Assembly (NCBI GenBank): GCA_033032175.1
Contig: CM065323.1
Coordinates: 13,392,001 to 13,456,000, forward strand
Direction of reading: 5' to 3'
Length of the DNA stretch: 64,000 bases
DNA from: Saturnia japonica
Taxonomy: Eukaryota; Arthropoda; Insecta; Lepidoptera; Saturniidae
The translations under genes were made by a program, and so were the position numbers. Position 1 is the stretch's first letter, and every line of letters starts with the position of its first letter. Shown piece after piece: positions 22,541 through 31,924 of this stretch. The notes under the pieces are model-generated. The model was not told the origin of the DNA, searched no databases, and saw only the letters and a program-made list of their open reading frames with translations.

Positions 22541-24144
22541 CCTCCCCCCTCAAGTTCGAAATTATCAGAGGGATGATTATCACTATGATTATTTCGATAG
22601 CAATAATTTTTACAAAAACTGAGCTTATATACTAAGAATACAAGAATTAATAGAAATATAATCACATATAACAATAAAGTTCCGGCACTAACACTTTTTA
22701 CATTAATAATTCTTTCACTTGATGTTTTTAGTTCACTTTCACTGATTTTTAAAAGATTATTTAAATGTTGAAGATTTATTAATTCACTGTTATCCAAATT
22801 GATGGGTTCACGTTGCAATTGTTGCTCAGTAATTGTTATTTCGGGAAGATTAATAATCGGTAATTTTGACATCTTCAAATTACTCGTAGTAATATGGTGA
22901 GCTTTTAGCGTAATTTCACCAATTTTAACATCGCAATGGTCATCTAGGACGAGGAAGTATGTCCCTTCTATATTTTCTTTCGTTATTTCGTCGTTACAAA
23001 TTTTTGATAATATATTCTCAGCGTTACTATGAAGAATCCATCTCTCTTTTCCAATTGGTTGTATCTTAATGGTCTTGATTTCAACTGGTACTGGATGACA
23101 AGAACTCGTATTCGAAGAAAATTGAATTAATGCTGTTATGCAAGTGTCTTCTGAAGTTGTTCGAGAATCATCCTCGTGACACAGGAACATTTCGTCGTGA
23201 AGTTCATTACAAGGTAAAGTGAGCGAGACAAATTTAGACCCTTTTACTAATAGGTAAGGAAATTTAGGAATAATGATGGTGGTATGATTAGAAGGATTGG
23301 TCATAGGTATTGGAATTGCTCTGTAGTATGTATAAATTTCATCTCTAATTATTGGTATATCTAAAATGAATGTTATTTGACTTCCTTTTGTATAAGCTTT
23401 AAGCTCTATACATTGCTCTATTTTAACTAAATTGTCATAACTTACTGGATACACAAGTTTGTAGAATTTCTCTATCTTTTTTAACAATTCTAATAATTCA
23501 TTTGAGTTTATAAGAGATTGGTGTAATATTTTTAATTTACTGAATGCCAGAGAAGTTTCAATTTCATTCAACCGAATGTAGAGTAGTTGAAAATTATGGA
23601 AAAATAAATTATAAACATTAATAAAATTATGGGTAGTTATATCAATATTAGTTTGATTTATTAATTTTTTTATTTCTCGTAACTCTTTATCTATTCGAAT
23701 GAAATTGTCCTTCGTGAAATTTGTTATCTTTATCATTGATTCAGAAATATCTGATATTAAGGTTACCTTTTTAATGAGTGTATTTTGGCGTGTCGTTAGA
23801 GAATCAATCATATTTTCATATCTTAAAGCATCATTATGATCTAAGTTACCAGTTATAAGCTTAATAATAGATCCAAGAGGATTGAGAAGTCCACGTTTAA
23901 TTCTAGTTGATGGAGATAACTGTTCTAATTTTTGAATACTAATATTCATTACATAATTCGTTTGAAGCTTTACATTAAAAAGTTGAACATTAGATGTTTC
24001 ATTATCAAAATGTGTTTTTAAATATTGATTAAATTTAGTATATCTTTTTATATTGAATTCTAAATCCTCACGTATCAGACTTAAATCTAAAATCTTAATT
24101 ATTGTCCACTTATCATAACTTACACTAGCTTGACCTTGTTTCAC
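22501..24144 (-). CDS. env: Errantivirus envelope-type glycoprotein
   Basis: An open frame of 547 codons from 24144 (first codon GTG; the true start is likely supplied by splicing). Features of the errantivirus/baculovirus F-like envelope family: a basic cleavage motif (RIKR, about residues 83-86) just before a glycine-rich hydrophobic segment, a long helical region after it, N-glycosylation sequons, paired cysteines in the second half, and one membrane helix near residues 496-517 with a short Cys-rich tail. The frame remains open upstream across the end of pol, where a hydrophobic stretch and acceptor-like CAG sites occur. No inactivating break seen. Confidence 0.88.
   Translation of the reverse strand: MKQGQASVSYDKWTIIKILDLSLIREDLEFNIKRYTKFNQYLKTHFDNETSNVQLFNVKLQTNYVMNISIQKLEQLSPSTRIKRGLLNPLGSIIKLITGNLDHNDALRYENMIDSLTTRQNTLIKKVTLISDISESMIKITNFTKDNFIRIDKELREIKKLINQTNIDITTHNFINVYNLFFHNFQLLYIRLNEIETSLAFSKLKILHQSLINSNELLELLKKIEKFYKLVYPVSYDNLVKIEQCIELKAYTKGSQITFILDIPIIRDEIYTYYRAIPIPMTNPSNHTTIIIPKFPYLLVKGSKFVSLTLPCNELHDEMFLCHEDDSRTTSEDTCITALIQFSSNTSSCHPVPVEIKTIKIQPIGKERWILHSNAENILSKICNDEITKENIEGTYFLVLDDHCDVKIGEITLKAHHITTSNLKMSKLPIINLPEITITEQQLQREPINLDNSELINLQHLNNLLKISESELKTSSERIINVKSVSAGTLLLYVIIFLLILVFLVYKLSFCKNYCYRNNHSDNHPSDNFELEGGGVMQSVPSLITSC
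22541..22552 (-). other. Polypurine tract
   Basis: Minus strand TGAGGGGGGAGG immediately before the 3' LTR; primes plus-strand DNA synthesis. Confidence 0.85.
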
Positions 24145-24163
24145 AAGGACTATACCGGGATTT

Positions 24164-27100
24164 TTATCGATTCTGTGAAGTTGAAGGGCGTGAATCCTGA
24201 TGATCAGAGCCAGGAGCCCGAGGAGGTACCTGCGAAGGTCGTTTTATATCCTTAATAGGCACGTTTGTTTTTCGAGTTTTCATTTTTACAGGACAGATAT
24301 TTCTGTCAATTTTACCATATACTTGTGCTTTTTGATAACGCGGTTTATCTTTACTTCGCCTTGTATTAACACCTTTTACAAATATAGTGTCCTCTTCTTG
24401 AATATCAAATGATGTTTCACCACCACGTTTTGTTTTAATCTTTTCTTTATTTTCAATTACTTTGTCTGTTAAATATTTATAAAGATATTTCGTTCGTTTC
24501 ATATGATCGTTTACTAATTGTTGCGTATATTGTTTGTTAAAGTTTACTTCAAAAGTACTATTAGAATCAGTGTGTCCAAAAACTACTTCAAATGGTGTAA
24601 GACCAGTCGTCGAGTGAATGGTTTGATTGTATGACATAATTGCATAAGTCATAACGTTAGCCGCGTCAGTTATTTTATGTTCATATTTAGCGATACGATA
24701 TATTTCTAAAATAGTTGAATGGAATCTTTCAATTAAACCCATAGAATTAGGATTATGTGGAGTGCTTATGTGTAATTCTATTTTATAAAATTGTAATGTT
24801 TCTTTTAAAAGTGTATTGTTGAATTCAGTACCAGAATCAGCACTGATCTTATTTGGTACGCCATAAAATGAGAAAAATTTAATTAAGGCACGAACTACTT
24901 CAGGTGTAGAGCGATTGGATATTTCAAAAGCCTGACCTAGTTTACTGAAAGCATCTATTATGGTAAGGAAGTAGCTTCCTTCTATAGAGAATATATCTAT
25001 AAATATTTCAGCAAAAGGTTTTGTTTGAGTTTGCGTTAACATTAATTCTGGTTTTAAAGGTTTGCGATCATATTTTAGAGTTTTACAAGTTTCACAAGAA
25101 TTGATTACAGAAGCGACTGTTATATTCATATTTGTCCAAAAATAATTACGCTTTAATTTCATAAGAGTTTCTTTGATTCCACGGTGACTTGTTTTACCTT
25201 GATGATAAGCAAGTATAGTGGCACGTTGCTCTTTTTCATCACCTAAGTATATAACTCTTTTAGTACATTCATATATTTTGACGGTATCTTTTTTAAATAG
25301 TTTTATCACGGCATTTGTAAATTGTTTACGGTGAATTTCGCTCTCAAAGTAAAAGAAATATTTAATTTTAGGTTTTATATATTCTAAAAGAAATTTCTTA
25401 ACAAGGTTAGTGTTGTTTACAGGTAAATGTACTTCCAAAATTTTTTGTTTTTCATGTGATAAGTCTTTTATTGATAATTGGTTTCTGTTCCAAGTAAAAA
25501 TAAGGATTTGATTAGGTTTTGTGTCGATGGCTTCTTCAATAATGGGAATACCATTCGTATCAATATCTTCAGCAGAATGTATGGTTTCCGGTAATGAACA
25601 GGCAGTAATAGTACTGGATGAAGGAGAACGAATTGGGTGAGTTAAAGTCTTATCGGAATCTGAAGGAATAGTTAACGTTTCTGATGAGTCTGAAATTAGT
25701 ATTGGACTCTCAGATCGTTCAGTGTCACTCACGTTTACTCGTAAGGACATATCGTCCTTTAATATATTTAATTTAATTCGTGATAGAGCATCAGCATTAC
25801 TATTTTGTTTACCGTTCTTGTATATTATGTCAAAATCGAACTCAGCTAGTCTCAATTTCCATCTAGTAAGTTTACTATTAGGTTCTTTCAGTGAATTTAA
25901 CCATGCTAAAGGTCTGTGGTCAGTAAATATTGTGAATTTGCGTCCATACAGGTAAGGACGGAAGTGTTTTACTGCCCAAACGATGGCTAACAGTTCCTTT
26001 TCTATTGTACTGTAACGTGTTTCTGCATCATTAAGAGTACGACTTGCATATGCGATAGGTTTTTCATTTCCAACTGATCCTTGTGAAAGGACAGCGCCTA
26101 AAGCGTAGTTTGACGCGTCTGTTGTTAAAATGAAGGGTTTAGAAAAATCAGGGAACTGTAATATAGGAGCATTCACAAGTAGCTCTTTACATTTTTGAAA
26201 AGCTTGAACATATGATTCATTAATTTCAATTTTATTTTTCTTTTTCAAACACGATGTAAGGGGTTGTGTAATTTTTGAAAAATCCTTTATGAATTTTCGG
26301 TAGTAGCCTATCAGGCCAAGAAAACTTTTAATTTCAGTGGATGTTCTGGGGAGTGGGAAGGCAAGTACTGCCCTGATTTTATCATCATTTGGTTGTAAAC
26401 CATGCTTCGTAATTTTGTGTCCTAAGTAGAGTACATCTTTTTTAAAAAACTCACATTTATCGAGAGTTACTTTAAGATTGGTTTGTTTGAGACGATCGAA
26501 CACTTTTCTTAGCTTCTCTACATGTTCTTGTATACTACTAGAATAAATGATGATGTCATCTAAATATACTAAGCAATGTATACCTTGCAACCCACGTAAC
26601 ACGTTATCCATTGCGCGTTGAAATGTTGCAGGTGCTGTTTTAAGTCCAAATGGCATCCGTGTAAATTCAAAATGTCCCATTGGTGTAGTGAATGCAGTTT
26701 TGGGTCTATCTTGTTCATCAACTTCAATTTGGTGGTACCCACTTGCTAAATCCAATGTACTGAAGTAAGTAGATTTCCCTAACTTGTCGAATAAATCATT
26801 AATATTTGGTAAAGGATACTTATCATCAGTAGTAATATCATTTATACGTCGATAGTCTACAACCATTCTAAATTTCTGTTCACCGGAGGCGTCCATCTTT
26901 TTTGGAACTAGGTGTACGGGTGCACTCCATGGTGAAAACGATTCTTGTATAACATTATCTTTTAGTAATTTTTCAACTTGTTTCTGTATTTCATCGTTTT
27001 GCGATGGTGGAAGTCGGTATTGCCGTATGAAAATTGGATCTTCATTTTTAGTCCGGATTCGATGTTTTACCTGATTAGAAAATGTAAGAGGCAGTTTATC

Positions 27101-27928
27101 ACAATAGAATATATCCCTGTATTCAAAACAAAGTTTTTCTATTGCTTCTCGTTCTTCTTGATTAGCATGATCTAATCGGAGTTTCGATAAATTTTGTGTA
27201 AGTAATTCATCAATCTCAAAATCATTTAATTGTTGCCCGGTTGATAAATTTATTTTGCAAGTATTATTATTAAGGCTGATTATATTCAATGGTTCGTTAA
27301 AAGTTAAAGTCACACTATCTTGCGAAGCATTCTGCATGACTGTTGTTGCAAATGAATCTTTGCAAGTAACTATAGCGCTAGGCATACGTACTTCATTTCC
27401 AAAATTTTTAAAATTAATTATTGCTTCACCATTAATTAAATTTGTAGGCACCTTAACACGGGTTTCAGTGCGTGGTTCTAGCGTTATTTCCCACGGGGGA
27501 CTATAAATTATTGGAATTTCTGTATTTTGTGTCCGTAAAATTAAATTTTTCATGTCTATAGTCGCGTTCAATATTTTTAATAAGTTAGAACCTATTAATC
27601 CGTCATATCTTCCATCTACATTATATATATAAAATTTATGATTCATCGGACTTTTAAAACTTTCCAATAAAGGTATATCTATAACTTCGTCATGTAGGCT
27701 ACGTCCATGTGTACTAATAACTTCAAAAGGATCAATATATTTATAATCTGAAAAATATTCATCAGCTTTAGCGGGACTAATAAAACTTCTGGTACTTCCG
27801 GTATCAATCATTAAACGAGCATCAATTTCAGGAATATAAATATGCGGTAGTTTATTTATGCCGTCATAATTTAAGTGTACTATTTCTGGGGGTCGCTCTT
27901 GGAGGCTTTTATAGGAAAATTTACGCAT
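24164..27928 (-). CDS. pol: Errantivirus pol (protease, RT, RNase H, integrase)
   Basis: 1254 residues, open throughout. Aspartic protease with DTGS at residues 42-45. RT with the catalytic YLDD at about 455-458, preceded by a strong LDLASGYHQIEVD palm block. RNase H begins with TTDAS near 600. Integrase zinc finger HHCC at about 900-945 (H-x-H then CETCKTL), core Asp near 974 (IDIFSI), Asp in SADSGTEF, Glu near 1062 (GLIERFHS). It copies the RNA genome to DNA and inserts it with a 4-base target duplication. Expressed by -1 shift from gag; its end overlaps the upstream extension of the env frame. Confidence 0.95.
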   Translation of the reverse strand: MRKFSYKSLQERPPEIVHLNYDGINKLPHIYIPEIDARLMIDTGSTRSFISPAKADEYFSDYKYIDPFEVISTHGRSLHDEVIDIPLLESFKSPMNHKFYIYNVDGRYDGLIGSNLLKILNATIDMKNLILRTQNTEIPIIYSPPWEITLEPRTETRVKVPTNLINGEAIINFKNFGNEVRMPSAIVTCKDSFATTVMQNASQDSVTLTFNEPLNIISLNNNTCKINLSTGQQLNDFEIDELLTQNLSKLRLDHANQEEREAIEKLCFEYRDIFYCDKLPLTFSNQVKHRIRTKNEDPIFIRQYRLPPSQNDEIQKQVEKLLKDNVIQESFSPWSAPVHLVPKKMDASGEQKFRMVVDYRRINDITTDDKYPLPNINDLFDKLGKSTYFSTLDLASGYHQIEVDEQDRPKTAFTTPMGHFEFTRMPFGLKTAPATFQRAMDNVLRGLQGIHCLVYLDDIIIYSSSIQEHVEKLRKVFDRLKQTNLKVTLDKCEFFKKDVLYLGHKITKHGLQPNDDKIRAVLAFPLPRTSTEIKSFLGLIGYYRKFIKDFSKITQPLTSCLKKKNKIEINESYVQAFQKCKELLVNAPILQFPDFSKPFILTTDASNYALGAVLSQGSVGNEKPIAYASRTLNDAETRYSTIEKELLAIVWAVKHFRPYLYGRKFTIFTDHRPLAWLNSLKEPNSKLTRWKLRLAEFDFDIIYKNGKQNSNADALSRIKLNILKDDMSLRVNVSDTERSESPILISDSSETLTIPSDSDKTLTHPIRSPSSSTITACSLPETIHSAEDIDTNGIPIIEEAIDTKPNQILIFTWNRNQLSIKDLSHEKQKILEVHLPVNNTNLVKKFLLEYIKPKIKYFFYFESEIHRKQFTNAVIKLFKKDTVKIYECTKRVIYLGDEKEQRATILAYHQGKTSHRGIKETLMKLKRNYFWTNMNITVASVINSCETCKTLKYDRKPLKPELMLTQTQTKPFAEIFIDIFSIEGSYFLTIIDAFSKLGQAFEISNRSTPEVVRALIKFFSFYGVPNKISADSGTEFNNTLLKETLQFYKIELHISTPHNPNSMGLIERFHSTILEIYRIAKYEHKITDAANVMTYAIMSYNQTIHSTTGLTPFEVVFGHTDSNSTFEVNFNKQYTQQLVNDHMKRTKYLYKYLTDKVIENKEKIKTKRGGETSFDIQEEDTIFVKGVNTRRSKDKPRYQKAQVYGKIDRNICPVKMKTRKTNVPIKDIKRPSQVPPRAPGSDHQDSRPSTSQNR

Positions 27929-29154
27929 TCATTTTCAGCTTCTTCAGTTTCAACAGGTTCTATGTTTTCATGATAATCGTCATAAGCAGTTTGTTGATTA
28001 TCGTCAATGAAATAATGATTTTCATATTCTGTATAATCAGGTTGATAGTCTTGGTATTCAATTTCAGGGTCGTTCATTTCTAAAGACTCTATCATATTTT
28101 GTCTAATAGGACGAGCTGTGCGCATTGACACATCGCTTGCCTGAAATTGAGGTGGATTACGTTGAGGTTGATTTTGTGGTGGTATACCAAATTTAAATTG
28201 TTGATTTGGCATGTTGAAATTAGGTCGGTTTTGTGTATTGTTAAATTGTGGTTTGAACCCTTGTTGATTAGGAATACCGAATTTAAAATTATTATTTCCA
28301 AAATTTGGTTTATATCCTTGTTGGTTTAGGTTAGGTCTGAATTGTACATTTTGATTTGGAATACCGAATTTAAAATTATTATTATACGGTTTAAAATTAT
28401 TTTGTGTTTGGTATGGAATTCCGAATTTAAAATTTTGTTGTCCGGAATTAAATGTATTTGGCACAAATGCAGGTTGAGGTTTGAAATTGTTATTAAAATT
28501 ATTTGTTAAAGTAGGCGTGAAAAATTGTTGAACTGGTTTAATATTAGATTTATTTTTATTTTTAGAATTGTACTGATATTGAAAATTGACCTCCTCCATG
28601 ACAACACTTAGTGCGTTTTCTAAAACGGTACAACCTTTAAGTCGCACAATTCGAATTAAATCCTCTGGTAAATTATATAAAAATACATTCAAGCACATAT
28701 TATTATAGATAATCATTTTAGCGGCTTTGAGGCCTTCATCAGTTAATAAATTGACCTTGGAGAAGAGGGTGCAGCGTGTTTGTTGTATCCTGTTACAAAA
28801 TTGCGTATATGTTTCACCAACTTTAATTTTTAAATTTTCCAACTCAATTGCCACACACTCTTCCGATCTAGGATCACCAAAATGTTGAATCAAAACAGCT
28901 CTTAATTGTTCCCAAGTTGTTATGTCTTCTCTTTCACTTAGTAGAGCAGCGGCTTTACCACATAATCTACTAGTTATAGCATGAAACACATATGTAGTTT
29001 GAACAACATTGTTTGATCCGCTAAAATTTCTGATTATATATTCACTTTTTTTAATAAATAAATTTAAAGTATTTTGATCACCATCGTACTTGGGAATTAA
29101 ACTTAAAAGTTCTTTTGATACTAATTGAATTGTTGATTCATTGTTGCGTTGCAT
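27880..29154 (-). CDS. gag: Errantivirus gag
   Basis: 424 residues from ATG 29154. Residues about 15-200 look like the capsid fold of Gypsy-type Gag (TTWEQLRAVLIQHFGDPRS, YTQFCNRIQQTR). The C-terminal half is rich in Asn, Gln and Phe, with FKFGIP four times between about residues 240 and 330, and ends in an acidic tail. There is no CCHC knuckle, as is usual in errantiviruses; the repeat region may stand in for RNA binding or self-assembly. The last 49 bases overlap pol, with a slippery A AAT TTT heptamer at 27922-27916 in the gag frame. Confidence 0.92.
   Translation of the reverse strand: MQRNNESTIQLVSKELLSLIPKYDGDQNTLNLFIKKSEYIIRNFSGSNNVVQTTYVFHAITSRLCGKAAALLSEREDITTWEQLRAVLIQHFGDPRSEECVAIELENLKIKVGETYTQFCNRIQQTRCTLFSKVNLLTDEGLKAAKMIIYNNMCLNVFLYNLPEDLIRIVRLKGCTVLENALSVVMEEVNFQYQYNSKNKNKSNIKPVQQFFTPTLTNNFNNNFKPQPAFVPNTFNSGQQNFKFGIPYQTQNNFKPYNNNFKFGIPNQNVQFRPNLNQQGYKPNFGNNNFKFGIPNQQGFKPQFNNTQNRPNFNMPNQQFKFGIPPQNQPQRNPPQFQASDVSMRTARPIRQNMIESLEMNDPEIEYQDYQPDYTEYENHYFIDDNQQTAYDDYHENIEPVETEEAENECVNFPIKASKSDPQK
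27916..27922 (-). promoter_or_regulatory. Candidate -1 ribosomal frameshift site
   Basis: Minus strand A AAT TTT in the gag codon frame (GTA AAT TTT) lies inside the gag/pol overlap; a -1 slip leads directly into the pol frame (AAA TTT TCC TAT). It fits the X XXY YYZ rule. No downstream pseudoknot was modelled. Confidence 0.6.
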
Positions 29155-29741
29155 TTTGAATTGTATTTATTTAATTAAACACACACAAAGTAAAATTCAC
29201 AAAATTAAAATTCACAAAATAATATTTTCAAAATAAAATTCACAAAATAAATCTTATAACAAAATTATCAAAATCAAAATTCTCAAAATTAAAATTATCG
29301 AAATTAAAATTATCAAATTAAAATTCTCAAAATTAATATTTATTATTAATATTTCTCAATATCTTATAATCTATGAAGTCAAATAACTTTCGACGATTTT
29401 TATTCGAAAATTATGAAAAATAATTTTCAACGATGTTTGTTTGAAAATTATAAAAATTTGTTAAATAATTTTCAACGATTTTTGTTTGAAAATTATAACA
29501 ATGTCCAACGAAAAATACAACCACAGAAAATAACAAGGACGAGACAAGGATTGTAAAAATGGTCACTTACAGTCTGCTCGTTCCCATGTCTTGCCGTATA
29601 GCTGCTTTCGCTTTTAGGACAGGATCTCTCGGAAATAGATGTGGAACCCGACGTTAACTTATTTATTGGTTCGTAGATACTCAAAATCTGCACATGAGAC
29701 CGATTTGTAAGACTCGAACACAGACTTTTATTGTTGATTGA
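29155..29741 (-). repeat. Errantivirus leader with AT-rich repeat array
   Basis: Two repeat sets. About 29180-29340 has many CAAAATTAAAATT-like units. About 29385-29505 has three copies of a unit like ttttcaacgatttttgtttg..aaaattat, some 55-65 bases apart. In Drosophila gypsy and Idefix this leader position holds an insulator. Whether these repeats bind a protein is unknown. Confidence 0.6.
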
Positions 29742-29762
29742 GTATCCTACCGACTGCGCCAG
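29742..29762 (-). other. Primer binding site, tRNA-Ser type
   Basis: Minus strand TGGCGCAGTCGGTAGGAT overlaps the last base of the 5' LTR. This is the tRNA-Ser-type primer site known from Drosophila errantiviruses such as 17.6 and 297. Confidence 0.85.
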
Positions 29763-30067
29763 TTAAATTTCGGGAGCACTGCCGAGGGTTTTTAAAAAGT
29801 CTAAGACAAGACTGATTCTCAAGAAGCTTTATTAAGAATGCTTTTATTTGTTACAAATGTCTCTTTTATAAACTCTTATTCTATAAACACAAAGTGGGGC
29901 TGTTTACTATGAAATAATGAGAAATATGTCGCAATACATTCAGTCAAAACACCAGGTGTCTATCAGTAGTTTGCAGACATAATATGGGTTAAAAACGTAA
30001 CATCAGCATTTCTAACGTATGTACCAATTAACAAGACGTAATAAGAGAGGGTACAGACTGCATAACT
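29761..30067 (-). repeat. Errantivirus 5' LTR
   Basis: Holds the promoter and RNA start. It borders the primer site on its left and the AGCT target duplication on its right. Confidence 0.95.
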
Positions 30068-30071
30068 AGCT

Positions 30072-31790
30072 ACTATTTTATATTTATTATTATTATGTCA
30101 GATTTATTATTTATTTTTCTCGTCAAAATATAACTAATTTTTAATAATATTGTATTGCGGGCCGTAAACTTGAAGTCTCTGGTTTCCCACGCTCAAACTA
30201 TTATATAATGTTCGAATTCCTTTGATTTTAGTCCAAAATTGTGTGTTTATTTGAATATCTTTTGATCCCGACGTCGCAGCTTTTTGGTGAAAAGCTTGTT
30301 CGATGGGGGATTAATTTCCCCACAAAACTGTCGCTATCCCAGGTGCGTACACGTCACGGGAATAACTATTTTTGATGTTTAAAATATTAAATTGTTATTT
30401 GTTATATTATTTATCTGGAAGATAATCTTATTTAATATCTACTTTATATTATTCATTATAAGTTCATTTGATTTACCTTATTATTGTTTTGGTGTACCTA
30501 TTCTTTTATTTCCAGGATACCAATTAATGATAGGTTTATGTATTGATGCGTTTAGATAATTTATAACTTGATAATTTTGGTTTAACAACAGCTTTGTTAA
30601 TATTTTAGGTTCGTATTGTTTACATTGCAATATTATGACAATCTCTGTCATTGATAATTCTTTGATAGTAATAGAGCATGCGCAGTTAGGAGTTTCTCAG
30701 GTATAGACAAATATTCTATCCAGGTTCTAGTTTAGCAAAATAAATCTATGATTAGATTTATTTTTAATTTTTAAAATAAGAAAAGTCTAGTAAGATGAAA
30801 TTTTGAATTCAAACAAAATAGAAAATTAGAACAGAGAGGATGACAGATTCTTCAGGATGGATCTGATCATGTTTTTTCATTGTACGGCAGACCTTTGAAT
30901 CGTAGTAACGTTTATATAATATTTATCAAATGTTTTAATAGAATCCAAATTATTGTACAACAGACCTGGGAGTCGAAAAGATAGTTTATTTTATAACATA
31001 TTTATATAGAAAAGTTATTTTAATTGTTATAATTTATAATTTTAATATTAATATGGGTGAAATACCCGTTGCCAAAACGACAAATACCTACTGAACATTG
31101 AAAGAACACTACCGGGAAAGTATCACCTGGATTTTGTATTTATAATACAAATAATAACTTTTCCTTTTACATATGAGGAAATCTCAATAGATAAGATATT
31201 TGGTGCTGCGTCGTCTGCTTGAGCAGTGTATCCTGATACGGCCTACACCGTGCTGACTTCTATTCTAGATCCTAGGCAAGGATCTCTACGCTGAGCTGTC
31301 GGAGCAAGAAGAACGTCTCGGTTATGGACATTAAAATTGTGTAATAATAATTTGTAAAACCTATATTAACTGAAAATTGTAAGGTATGCTGGAAATTTAT
31401 ACATAACTATCCTAAATTATAAAACTTTCATTCACTTTACCTACGTAGTTTATTCTCTATCTCTCTTCTTACCTAAACTAAATTATAATCATAACATATT
31501 TTCTCTAAAAGCATTCGTTTATAAATTCTAAATTTTTGGTTAAAAATAGTCGCCTCCAATATGTTATTGTTTGTTACAAAAAACGGCGCGGAGCGATCGG
31601 GCGTGCGTTCTACCGTAGCAAGAGCTCGAGTGGGACTCCATCCTCGGCGTTGGGATATCGTACAAACATGAAATTACGTAATACATACCCAGTGTCAACT
31701 TTGTTGTATTTCTAGCAGCATATATTAAATAGGCTAAACATAATTTCATGAAAACCTTACCTTTTACACCTACCAACATTTATCTTTGCA
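30072..31790. other. No gene identified
   Basis: AT-rich DNA with a few GC-richer scraps: 30145-30360 and 31200-31320. The latter (gagcagtgtatcctgatacg onward) looks like worn transposon leader or UTR. A short minus-strand frame at 31779-31564 shows no family features. Confidence 0.35.
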
Positions 31791-31794
31791 TCAC

Positions 31795-31893
31795 CTAATG
31801 GTTGACTGGCAGAGAATGCCTTAGGCATTAAGTCCGCTATTGTGTATTTAACGCATAATGTGTAAATAAATAAATAAATATCATCTTCGCAAT
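31795..31893 (+). mobile_element. LINE 3' end only, plus strand
   Basis: GACTGGCAGAGAATGCCTTA..GCATTAAGTCCGC followed by (AATA)n at 31873-31891. The same 3' motif ends the minus-strand LINE that begins about 30 bases further on, so these are two copies of one family lying tail to tail. Confidence 0.65.
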
Positions 31894-31924
31894 GTCCTCG
31901 ATAATTAAATTATAAACAAAATAT

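Larger units (their letters stand above)
22234..30067 (-). mobile_element. Complete errantivirus (Gypsy with env), 7834 bp
   Basis: LTRs at 22234-22540 and 29761-30067 are 307 bases each, start AGTTA on the minus strand and end TAACT, and appear identical. The target duplication AGCT is at 22230-22233 and 30068-30071. Order on the minus strand: LTR, primer site, leader, gag, pol, env, polypurine tract, LTR. All three frames are open. This is the plan of insect errantiviruses, endogenous retrovirus-like elements of arthropods. Identical LTRs point to recent insertion and possible activity. Confidence 0.96.

Noticed and set aside
29180..29505. Repeat array that could be mistaken for a CRISPR
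   Set aside because: Eukaryotic retroelement leader; units vary, lack unique spacers and have no Cas genes.
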